Shown here one piece after another: positions 41,278-50,878 of a stretch of DNA of 64,000 nt. The notes below the pieces were generated by a model. The model was not told where the DNA came from. It ran no database searches and saw nothing but the letters and a program-made list of their open reading frames with translations. The DNA lies in the NCBI RefSeq assembly GCF_000002595.2, contig NC_057019.1:3138753-3202752 (forward strand), given 5' to 3'. Within the stretch, counting starts at the first letter, position 1; each line of letters begins with the position of its first letter. Both the position numbers and the translations under genes were made by a program. This DNA is from Chlamydomonas reinhardtii (Eukaryota; Chlorophyta; Chlorophyceae; Chlamydomonadales; Chlamydomonadaceae).

Positions 41278-42181
41278 CAGTGCTCGTATCTTAAGGAGGC
41301 AGGTGCGGCGCCAGTGACAGATTTCCGGAAAATGGCATCTTTAATTTTCAGAAACCCGCTGCCGCCGCATCTTTCATCCCCAGAATTTTTCCGGGGGCTC
41401 CGCCCCCGACCTATGCACGGTTCGTGTCAGGCCAGGGGAGTGGCCAGAGGCATGCCATGGCTGGTACTGAGCATCCTGTGTAATGCCAAACAAGGTTGTC
41501 CTATTGCAGCGTGCCAAATGCGGCTGCAGTTGCCCCCAGCCCACGTTTCGGCTCCGGCACAGCAAAATATTCCGCCGCACCGGATGTGCCCCTGTCACAG
41601 CATGCGGGGTGAGGTTGCTGTTGCCCCCATCCCACGTTCCGGCTCTGGCACAGCAAAATATTCCGCCGCACCGCATGTGCCGCTGTCACAGCATGCGGGG
41701 TGAGGTTGCTGTTGCCCCCAGCCCACATTTCGGCTCCGGCACAGCAAAGTATTCCGCCGCACGGGATGTGCCGCTGTTACAGCGTGCGTGCGGCGTGAGG
41801 TTGCTGTTACCACGTAATCACTATGTTGCTGACTTCGGCTGTTCGGCACCGGCTCCATGGCTCCATGGCAAATCGTGGCCCATCCCCACGCCAAACCCCA
41901 GCGCCCACACCCACGCTCATCATCCTCGCTCACCTACGGCATGACTCCCCTGGCAGAAGGCTGGCCTATCGTGGTGTGCCCACATGGGTGCCAGCAGGAC
42001 ACGGCCGTAGATAGAGTTTCCTGGGGAACCTTAGTCACCCTTGCCTTGGGCCCGGACAAGTTACAGAAACGCCCTAAAATGTCTTCTGCGAATCTCAGAA
42101 AGACCCCTCCAAACCTGAAAATTTCTTCCGCCGGAGGCGTTTTGGGGCAAATTTCTGTCGAAAAGGAAGATACGAGCACTG
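41278..42181 (+). mobile_element. Non-autonomous hAT element, copy 1
   Basis: 904 bp. The terminal inverted repeats are CAGTGCTCGTATCTT at the left and its exact inverse at the right. The element is flanked by a perfect 8-bp target duplication, TTGGGGCC, at 41270-41277 and 42182-42189. An 8-bp duplication and a CAGTG end fit the hAT superfamily. It contains no transposase frame. Inside are a GGGGGCTCCGCCCCC hairpin near 41391-41406 and three 91-bp tandem units. It is inserted in element E2. Confidence 0.9.
41530..41802 (+). repeat. Three 91-bp tandem units inside hAT copy 1
   Basis: Units begin at 41530, 41621 and 41712 with TTGCCCCCA-CCCAC. Each carries GGCACAGCAAA-TATTCCGCC, then a CTGT-ACAGC-TGCG block. 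The second hAT copy has two units (49178 and 49269). Confidence 0.9.
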
Positions 42182-42268
42182 TTGGGGCCCCTGGATGCTG
42201 TGGGCGAGAACGTGGTGAGGGCCCTTCTCGCCTGCGGCGGCGGCCCACCCCTGGAAGATGCAAGCCCT

Positions 42269-44933
42269 GGTGGCGTTGCGGTGTGTCTGTGTGGTGCTGT
42301 CGCCTGGCCGGGCGCCCGGACCGTGAGGAATGTGCGTCAGCAAACTTCCGTACAGCCAGCAACTTGTCGGTACAGTAACTCCGGCGTTCGACCAGTCGCG
42401 CGCTCATGCACCGCCGTCAAATTGTTTGCCATCTGCTGCACCCCACGGGACTTCACCAACCTGCCTTAAGACTGTCCCATCGCACACCTAACTCGTCGGG
42501 CTGGGCAAATTGCGGGAATTATGGGGTGATCCAGAGGCCGTTATTATGCTGAAATGGGGTTGGGGGAACTTGCGCGGCCGAAGGCCGCGCAAATTGCGCA
42601 GAAGTTAGGCGCGTACCCAGCGAGTACGAGTACCCACCTTGCTGCCCCTGTCGCCCCACGCCCAGCTTGGGTCAATTATGCAGTGGATAGGAGCGGTGGC
42701 CCACGATACAGCAGCCACTGCAGCTCATAATTTAATTTATTATTTACGCAGTGCGTAGACAGGGGGCAGGGGAGCGAGGGCGAGGGCAAGGGGTCCAGCG
42801 GCGTGGTGTGGCGGCGACCAGCAGCCACCTTTACCACGCTGCAGGAGATGTATCTGTCCGGCCCAACACTGCTATCCTTGCCCGGTAGGGCCACACATGA
42901 GTGTCCGAGGCAGAGGAGGTGTAGCGCCCACGCCCAGCAAGTAGAAGCATGGCAGGCCGGGCTACCTGACCGCGTGTCGTGCCCACGGCTGCCCCCAGCA
43001 GTTGTGACCCCGGCGGAGCACGCCGTGCCCTCCTTACCAACGTCAAAAATCAAGCGTTTTGTGCCAGGGATTTCCAAAATTTTTCCCGGGGGCTACGCCC
43101 CCGGAACCCCCCATAGTTAATGGAAAACAACACAGCAGTATTAACATCAGTGTTTCGTGCCGCGAGCACTTGAAAACGATACCACATTGGCAATAATTCA
43201 ATAGTGCGCTGCCGATCCATAGAGCGAAGCCTTGTCGGCGAAGAACGCAACTTGGCAAATTTGTGCAGCCGCGCATTCCACGGCTTTCAGCCCCAGATAC
43301 CGCCTACTACCATCTCTATATTGACTCCTAAGTTTGCTGCAACCTTGCTTGGGGTCATTAGAGCGCTACAAAGGGATTTGACGGTCGTGCTGGCCGAACT
43401 TGTGCCGCGGACAGGCTCTAACACTGACAACAAGTAAAGAAGCGTCCGGTCGCATAAATGTAATTATGCTGGGCGTCCAAGACAGCCTAACAAAGTTGCG
43501 CACTAATTCCCGAATTAGCGCAAATTGCCATAGTCGCGAATTCACCCATGCCATGGCCCCTACCCCGGGCGTGGGCAAATTGGCGTGCCCCTACCCCGGC
43601 GTGAGCCGTTCATCGACCCTGATATATGCTGGATAACCCAACCGTGTTCCAAACGTGCATCTTAACACACGTTCGCTGGCTACGTGCGTCCAACCAATAT
43701 TTGGCTAGCAGACAGTGGCGCACCCCGACACAATGCAAGCCACTAGCTCGGAATGTGCCTAATTGCCCGCCTACCCCAATTTGGCCCACTTGCCCGTGCG
43801 GCTGGCCCGCACGGATTCAGAGCCTGCCTGATTTAATATTGCATGGTTATATTATATAAGGATTATCCAAGGACTGGGAGGCCAGTAAGAGGCCGATTCC
43901 CGAGCAGTCCCCGAAAACGGCCCTGTGCGCCCGCCCGATTATTTGGCCCACTCGCCAGAGCCCACGCCCTGGTCTTCAAAAGCCTGCCTGACCGCCCAGT
44001 TCTCTGCATATATATTATCATTTACATGTAAGTGATAGCTTAGCAAGCTTAAATGGGTAAACTAGGGCTGGCCCTGCCGGGCTCGGTGCGGCGGGTGCCA
44101 CTCCGGCAAGTGCCACTGCACTGCCTGGGGACTGCATGATTCCAGGCCCCTATAGCATCGAAAAAGCATCATGTGACATACGTAAAGGTCTCTGGACGGT
44201 TTCTGGACTTAAATTTTAGCGAAAACAGAAGTCAAAATGTCAAATGTCGCGCTCGCTAGGACCCAGCCAATTCGCCTCGAAGCTATCTAGCTTACATCTA
44301 AGTGTGCAGATAACTCGACAGCATGAAATCCAGGAACAAAAGACCGCCTAAGCGAGATATGGCATGTGGAGCAGACGGACTGCAGGTTGCCTGGTCTGCG
44401 CATTTAATATCTTATGATGTTTGTCCTTTAGTGATTTGTGCAAGCCAGAATGCGCCTGCAGACGACAAACAAAACAACATGCTGAGCATTTAAGGCGCAA
44501 TGTGCATCCAGAACACTCCCAATCCTGCCCGGACGGTTGCAACAATCCTCATATGACATCTATAGGGTATCGAAATCGGCAAATCGCCAGCAGGGATGAC
44601 CAAAACGCCTCGCGGCCCGGTGGGCCAATTTGGGGTCGCCCCTCAGTTTTCCCCCCAGAACCCGGCCCCCAGAATCCACTCGCCCACCGCGCCCTTTTGA
44701 CCCCCAACCCGTGCAATAATCTTATATAGTGCTTACATCAATATTTAGGCAAGCGTGGGCGCCTAGGAAGCCCTGTAGCGGTCTGGGCCAAAAGTGGGCC
44801 AAATATGGCACATTCCGAGCTAGGGCGCGTGTTGACGCATCTCAAAGTGCCCGTAACCCAAAACATGCGGCACGTAAGCAGGCACAGAAGCCACACCAAG
44901 GCAAGTAGTACACATGGCCCAGTATCTTCTGCG
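42269..44933. other. Intergenic, non-coding, partly AT-rich
   Basis: A perfect 10-bp-arm palindrome with a 3-base loop lies at 42570-42592 (TTGCGCGGCC-GAA-GGCCGCGCAA). A CGGGGGCTACGCCCCCG hairpin lies near 43087-43104. Between about 43690 and 44740 are diverged segments pairing a TGGCCCAC-type GC block with an AT-rich TTATATTATATAA-type block. No gene was recognised. A minus-strand TGTAA lies at 44733-44737. Confidence 0.5.
44733..44737 (-). terminator. Candidate TGTAA polyadenylation signal of the SLC35-type gene
   Basis: Minus-strand TGTAA about 200 bases past the stop codon at 44934. The spacing is reasonable for this genome. Confidence 0.5.
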
Positions 44934-46976
44934 CTAGCTGGCGGATTTGCCCTTCAGCACCTGCGCAAATGAGTACCAGACGCCACCCGCCATGTTCATG
45001 GCCATGCCCGCAACATTTACAATGTGGAACTTGACGCCCCCCAACAGGAAGAACCCCAGCACACTGCTCACGACGCCCTTGAGCACGCCCACCACTGAGG
45101 TCGTCAGCGCGCTGTTTAGCTGCGTGCACAGAATGACCATACCCGTCAGCAGGCCCTCCATCACGGCCGTCACCACGAGCCATGTCATGAACCCCACGTA
45201 GCCCATGCTCTCATGCAGCTCTTTCAGCAGCGTAGGGGCGGCCGCGGCGTCGCCTGATATGAGCGACGCAACAATCAGCGGCACCGTGGCGATGACGCAA
45301 ATGCTGTAGAGCAGCTCGATAGGTCCCAGCGGACCTTTGCTTCCGCCGTCTTCTTCGAACCCTGGAGGTCCCGATGCGACGTTCGTCATGTGTGCCAGGG
45401 GGCTTGCGCGTCCGTGCGCATGGTGGCAGGCAGGCCCGTGTGTGTGCGGCGTACTGTGCAGATGTGCATTGGCATGCAGCTCCACGCCCGTGCTGTGTGC
45501 GACGTCCGCCTCAAACAATAGCCCACCTGCGCCGTGATGGTGATGATGCGACTGCGTGTGCCCGTGCGAGCCCCCGGCCTCCGCGCTATCAACGTCAGAG
45601 CCTGGGCCTCCTGCTGACGCCACCTCCCGCTGTTTGTGCGCCCGAGCAGTATGCGCCGGCCCATGTGCACTGCCGCTGCGGCTACTGCTAGTACTACCAC
45701 CACTACCAAGGCGCTCCGCAAGTAGGATATAGGTGGCTTGCATAAGCGCGCACAACGCCGTTAGGGAGTAGCCCTGTTACAAGCAACCATTGGGATCATA
45801 CTGTGAGGCCAGGTGCAAGGTGTCAACTCCACATAAGCAACAATATTGCCATACAATGTACTACAGTTCATGGCACTGCCCAACCACAACTTACGTTCCC
45901 ATCGAAGGAAAGATCCCCAGCACCAGCTACCAGGCAGCCACCTGAAGGTGTGCCGCCACAACAGTTCCTGGTGTTAGGGTACTTGCACGCTGGGACGCCC
46001 GAATAGCCCAACCGCCTAAGCGATGCCACAGCTCTTCATGCTTACCGACAATCAGCAGCACAGACAGCGTTGTAGCCATGTCCGGCATGCGCTGGTCCAT
46101 GACCCCCTGCGGCATCGTGCAAAACCAGCGGTAAAGCAATTGTGAAGACACATGGTGCACATGCGCTTTGATAGCGAGGGGTGAGGGGCGATCACGATGG
46201 GGCGAGGGGCGATGCGTGAGGGGCTGCTTAGTAGTAAGTAGCCCAGACCCCGTCGCTAACACCCACCTTCATCACCAGTACAATAACTGGTGTCAAGCGC
46301 TTAAGCGTGTTGTACATGGGCACCGACAAGAACGCCCTGCACGTGACAAGGACACGATGTTCAGTAGCTTGAGTGGGAGTGCCTGGTAACAACGCCTACC
46401 TACTGGAAACCCTTCACGCCCACAACAATGGTTCATCACACGGCAGTCCAAGTGCATATCTTACAGCGAGTAAAGCACGAGCACAGCGTGGGCTGCGTAG
46501 CAGATTGTGAGGGGCAACAGCATCCACACCCGAATCTTGCCCAGGCGAGGTACGGTCGTGAAGCCCAACGCAGCCGCCACACGCAGTAGGACCATGGCCG
46601 TCACCGTTTGCATGAGCAAAATGGCCGTGGGCAGTGGGAACACCAGCACCGCGTATTTATTCACGAAGTTTGCCGCCACAGCCACAGCCCCATCTGCACA
46701 AAAGGGAGTGGGGCAGTTGCCAGCAAGGTAAGGGGCTTTCGGGTGCCGCGCCCTGTCGGGACCTCGTCAGGATGCGAGTCCCAACCCAGAAGTAATCTGC
46801 GCGCTTGCTTCCCCTTATGCGGTAGTATGCTTGTGAAAGCGATAAACTGGTTGACGATGACATGACATCTTTGCTTCACAAGCCGCGTCCAAGGGTGAAA
46901 GTAAATCAGATCATATTTGTCTGCAACACTTACATATGACTGCGACCAGGAGACCGAGCCATAATCGCGAGTTCAT
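44934..46976 (-). CDS. SLC35/TPT-family transporter with histidine-rich loop
   Basis: Six exons encode 424 aa: 46976-46934, 46693-46465, 46336-46267, 46106-46046, 45926-45895 and 45773-44934. The first exon gives MNSRLWLGLLVAVIYG (TM1). It is followed by NFVNKYAVLVFPLPTAILLMQ, LSVPMYNTLKRLTPVIVLVM, AGAGDLSFDGNGYSL and ALMQATYILLAERLGS. This is the motif order of Golgi/ER nucleotide-sugar transporters (SLC35D-like), which exchange UDP- or GDP-sugars for nucleoside monophosphates. A long loop follows, about residues 170-265, with a run of five histidines and many His-X-His pairs. The last four to five membrane helices come after it (LLYSICVIATVPLIVASLI ... VVGVLKGVVSSVLGFFLLGG). The substrate cannot be inferred. 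The His-rich loop is foreign to the family. Confidence 0.85.
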
Positions 46977-48320
46977 TTCTGTCGCGGAAGCTGCTGCAGC
47001 TGACCCGTCCCTATTCCATAACGCAGAACTAGGGCTTGATGTCAACATTGAAGTACTAGTGTTGTTGTAACGACTGTAATGTCACGGCTGTCACGGCTGT
47101 TGCAGCCATTTGCGACAGTCGCCCTCAAGCGTTGTAGCCGGTCATTGTTGCTAGCGCAGATTATTTTATGTCGGCGAAAAGGACAAATAGTCTGGCCGAC
47201 CGGGGCCGCGCAGGTAGACGGCTCCATGGTTTCCCTACTCCCCCCCCATGCCACGTCCTGTCCAGGCTGGCAAGGGGGGGGGGGGGGGCGGGTAACTCCG
47301 CCGGAATTTATCCCCATGATTCAAATGGAAAGAGCTTAGAGGGAGCGTTTAGAATTTGCTTTCAGAGTTTCAATCAGGGTAGTTGTCGCAAAGTTATGGG
47401 CTCCCAAAGTTCAGTGTCGGTCCTCGGTCTTCTGTGTCCCAAGGTTTCGTCACGCAGCGTGTGGACTGCTAGGTTTCGTCTCGCGCTCAGAATGCCCATC
47501 TAAACGCTCCGCCCAATAGCACAAGCACTAGCACACACAAGCAAGCACATACTGGAGTATTTGCAGAACGTTTGGCCCCTGGAATGCGGCGGCTTGTCCG
47601 TCTGCATCGGCATCCAAGTCACGCAGAGCTCAGCAGAGCTCCACCTGAGCGTCTCTCACTGATGTCATGGAGACTATGTGAGCTGACGCTGATCCGTAAC
47701 GGCCAAGGCTTGGTGTGGGTCGTGACGACAAGGCTGCCGGCAATCAATGCTGGCGACCACGTCACATCGATCCCGGGATGCTTCACAAGATCCCGGGAGA
47801 AACGTGACCCATCTCTTCCGGCACACAATTCCGAACATCGTATGGACGAGCGCAAATGCAAGCTTAAGCATACGCCCTGTTAGAGTGTTAGTCCCGCAGT
47901 AGGGTCAGTGATCGGCCATGGACACATGGACATGTGTGGCATGGCTGCCGGTCAAGAACTTGCCTCCCGCTGAACTGGAGGTATACCATTGTAGAGCTCG
48001 CCGAGAGAAGTCGATTGACACCGACCTGGCTAGAAACGAAAGGGGTTTGAGTGGGTTTTGAGGGGGTGCACGGTGGGTAGGGGCGGTCGGTCGGTCCGGA
48101 TGGGGGCTCGGGAGGTTTTGGGTCATGGCCTCATGGGGTCCAAAATCATTGTTTCCCCCCCCCCTTGAATGAGCTTCCCTAAACCTACCCCACGCTGTCA
48201 GCCTGCTGCAATGTTTGACATGGTTCGGTTGTCAATTTGTCATAGGGCTGGCATCGTCCTGTGGCAGACACGCGGCCGGTTGGATGCCCCGCTGATGCCC
48301 ACCTGCCGTCGGCCCAAACC
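46977..48320. other. Intergenic, no gene seen
   Basis: Upstream flank of the SLC35-type gene. It holds a guanine run of about 16 bases at 47274-47288 and a run of cytosines near 48155. No spliced frame or RNA gene was recognised. Confidence 0.45.
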
Positions 48321-48656
48321 AGGGCTCGCATCTTTTAGGGGTAGGCCGCCGCCGCTGGCGAGACGGGCCCTGACCACGTTCTCGCCCACGGCATCCAGGG
48401 GCCCCCAAACACCTAGCTTTTAGTGTTTGGGGGGACTCCGCTCCTTAACCCCCCCCCTTGCAGCGCGACTGTTTCCTTACGGGATTGGTTCAAAGTTACC
48501 CCCCCCCGGGGAAGGGGTAGTTGGCGAGATTCAGGGACCGTAATCACCGTATACAGCCTCACGCGGCGAGAATGCACCCCGGTAATGCCCAATCTTGTTC
48601 GCTTAAGAGGCTGCATTGGGACCCGTACCTTGCTGCTCCCCGAAGACGCAAGCCCT
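48321..48656 (-). mobile_element. Small inverted-repeat element E2, copy 2, uninterrupted
   Basis: 336 bp, reverse-complement homologue of element E2 copy 1. Ends AGGGCTCGCATC and GACGCAAGCCCT are inverse with small mismatches. Near 48400 it keeps GGGGCCCCCAAAC, the unbroken equivalent of the site where the hAT element entered copy 1. Confidence 0.8.
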
Positions 48657-48846
48657 AGCACAAACCTGGCGTCCTGACCAAGGTCCTGACTCCCCCGCCC
48701 CAACGTTATACCGTAAACAGGGTGTCTCCAGGTTGGTTCTGCGTGGCGCGGAATATTCCGTTGCCTCCGGCACCCACCTGGCAGAGTCCGTTAGCCCAGC
48801 CAGCACATCCGGATGCCTCCTCACAGTCTGCGACCGGCGGCTCATG

Positions 48847-49746
48847 CAGTGCTCGTATCTTAAGAAGGCAGGTGCGGCGCCAGTGACAGATTTCCGAAAT
48901 AGGGCATCTTTAATTTTCAGAAAACCGCTGCCGCCGCATCTTTCATCCAAAAATTTTCCGGGGGCTCCGCCCCCGACCTATGCACGGTTCGTGTCAAGCC
49001 AGGGGGGTGGCAGGCCGTGTCAGCAATCTCTCAATCTCCCATTCGTGCCGTGCATCCATCTCAAAACAGAAACTCGCTCCACACAAACACACAGCTTTGT
49101 ACACATGGCTGGTACTGGGCATCTGGTGCAATGGCAAACAAGCTTGTCCTGTTGCAGCGTGCCAAATGCGGCTGCAGTTGCCCCCAGCCCACATTCCGGC
49201 TCCGGCACAGCAAAATATTCCGCCGCACCGCATGTGCCGCTGTCACAGCGTGCAGGGTGAGGTTGCTGTTGCCCTCAGCCCACGTTTCGGCTCCGGCACA
49301 GCAAAATATTCCACCGCACGGGATGTGCCCCTGTTACAGCGTGCGGTCTGTTGCCTTCGTTGCTGAAAAAGCACCGGCTCTATGGCTCCATGGCACAACG
49401 TGGCCCATCCCCACGCCAAACCCCAGCGCCCTCTCCCACGCTCATACATCACGCTCACCCACCCACGTCATGACTCCCCTAGTGGAAGGCTGCCCTATCT
49501 TGGTGTGCCCCCACGGTGCCAGCAGGACACGGCCGTAGATAGAGTTTCCTGGGGAACCTCAGTCACCCTTGCCTTGGGCCCGGACAAGTTACAGAAGCGC
49601 CCTAAAATGTCTTCTGCGAATCTCAGAAAGACCCCTCAAAACCTGAAGCGTTTCCACAGATTTTTGGCGGCAAGAATAAAAAAATTCTTCCGCCGGAGGC
49701 ATTTTGGAGCAAATTTCTGTCGAAAAGAAGGAAGATACGAGCACTG
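48847..49746 (+). mobile_element. Non-autonomous hAT element, copy 2
   Basis: 900 bp. Same terminal inverted repeats as copy 1 (CAGTGCTCGTATCTT and its inverse). It is flanked by a perfect 8-bp target duplication, GGCTCATG, at 48839-48846 and 49747-49754. It has the same GGGGGCTCCGCCCCC hairpin and two 91-bp units (49178-49359). About 100 bp near 49015-49120 are absent from copy 1. No transposase frame. Confidence 0.92.
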
Positions 49747-50182
49747 GGCTCATGTCAGCCTCAGCGTCCGTTTTGGAGGTAACATGTGGACTCGCATTTT
49801 GCGCTACTGACTGGCTGGTTTCTCCCCTTGCTTGCTGGCTCCGACGACCTCCTCTGGCATCGTGTGTACCGTAACTCGTTTCCTTAGAGCATCTTCGATA
49901 AACAGGCCCCGCAGCATGCCCGGGCTTCCTTAGTTTAGACCCGCTGTGGAGGCAATTGAACCCATTGCACAGTCCGTAGTACGTACTGGCGCGTACTAGT
50001 ACGTATTCTTGAATGGTTACACGTGGGAAAACACGCTGTGCAAGGAACAGGTCCGAACATCACGGGCATCCCAAGACATGCTGGGCTGTCAGCGCGTATT
50101 CAAATGCAAAGGCTTTTGGATAGGGGTAAAACTCTGCCCTCAAACTCGAACTCACACGTACTGCAACCGGCCGCCCGCCGTG

Positions 50183-50224
50183 TTACAGTGCCCTCCACGG
50201 GTGTGACATGCCCCCATGGTGTAC
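50183..50224 (+). repeat. Short dispersed repeat, copy 2
   Basis: Four mismatches in 42 bases against 31541-31582. Confidence 0.75.
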
Positions 50225-50324
50225 TAGGGCAAAGATGGCTAGTCACCACATCGCGTCGTTGCCATAACCATATGAACGATCAATTGCATTCATAACTGGC
50301 TTGCGCACGAACCAACTGCAACAT

Positions 50325-50329
50325 TTACA
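50325..50329 (-). terminator. Candidate TGTAA polyadenylation signal of the receptor-like kinase
   Basis: Minus-strand TGTAA about 550 bases past the stop at 50879. Confidence 0.4.
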
Positions 50330-50878
50330 CTAGCCTGTGTAGAACTGTGTCTAATTCCCCCCAAGCACATGAATCCTTGCACACATCCACACATAGCCAG
50401 GCGGCTGGCGGTCTACACTCAGTAAGTCATGCGCCCCTCGCCACAAATCAATGACAAGAAGGAATCTAATGCAGCTCCACAATAAATTGTATATGCCGTG
50501 AGCTAAGCCCCACAACAGAAGGCACGAGACTATTGGTGTCACTGTCCTGGTCGAAGGTCACAGGGATCAACACGAATCGGTTGCGGGTCACACACGAGGA
50601 AGGTTGCAATCGGTACGTGCTAGCGTCCCCGAATCACAGGGTGCCGCGGCTAAGGACTGTTGAACCACAGACTATTGCACAACTTTCCCCACAGTCGTCA
50701 GAGCCCTACCATTAGAGGCACGTTCTGTCTCGCAACCGAAACAAGGTCACAGTCAAGGCCCGCTTCAATACATACTGCACATGCTGTAACCATTTATTTC
50801 TGCTGTCCACACAGCGCCCACTCCCACCCAATAATCAATCGTGCCAAGTGCAAACCCCCGCGCACCGCACGCATCAGT

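Larger units (their letters stand above)
41071..42268 (+). mobile_element. Small inverted-repeat element E2, copy 1, interrupted by a hAT element
   Basis: Ends are AGGGCTTGCATC (left) and its inverse GATGCAAGCCCT (right). Without the nested hAT element and its second target copy it is about 286 bp. It is non-coding and carries G-rich runs. Its reverse-complement paralogue is at 48321-48656, which is 336 bp because copy 1 lacks about 50 bp in the G-run region. Target-site duplications are not clear, so superfamily is not assigned. Confidence 0.75.
49755..50878. other. Intergenic, 3' flank of the receptor-like kinase gene
   Basis: No gene seen. It contains the second copy of the 42-bp dispersed repeat (50183-50224), a GTAC-rich palindromic stretch near 49979-50005 and the candidate 3'-end signal at 50325-50329. 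Confidence 0.5.

Noticed and set aside
41530-41802. Regularly spaced repeats that could suggest a CRISPR array
   Set aside because: The units are contiguous 91-bp tandem copies without unique spacers, inside a eukaryotic hAT element.
48080-48170. Protein-coding frame beginning near 47920
   Set aside because: A short frame without splice sites, family motifs or genome-typical codon use.
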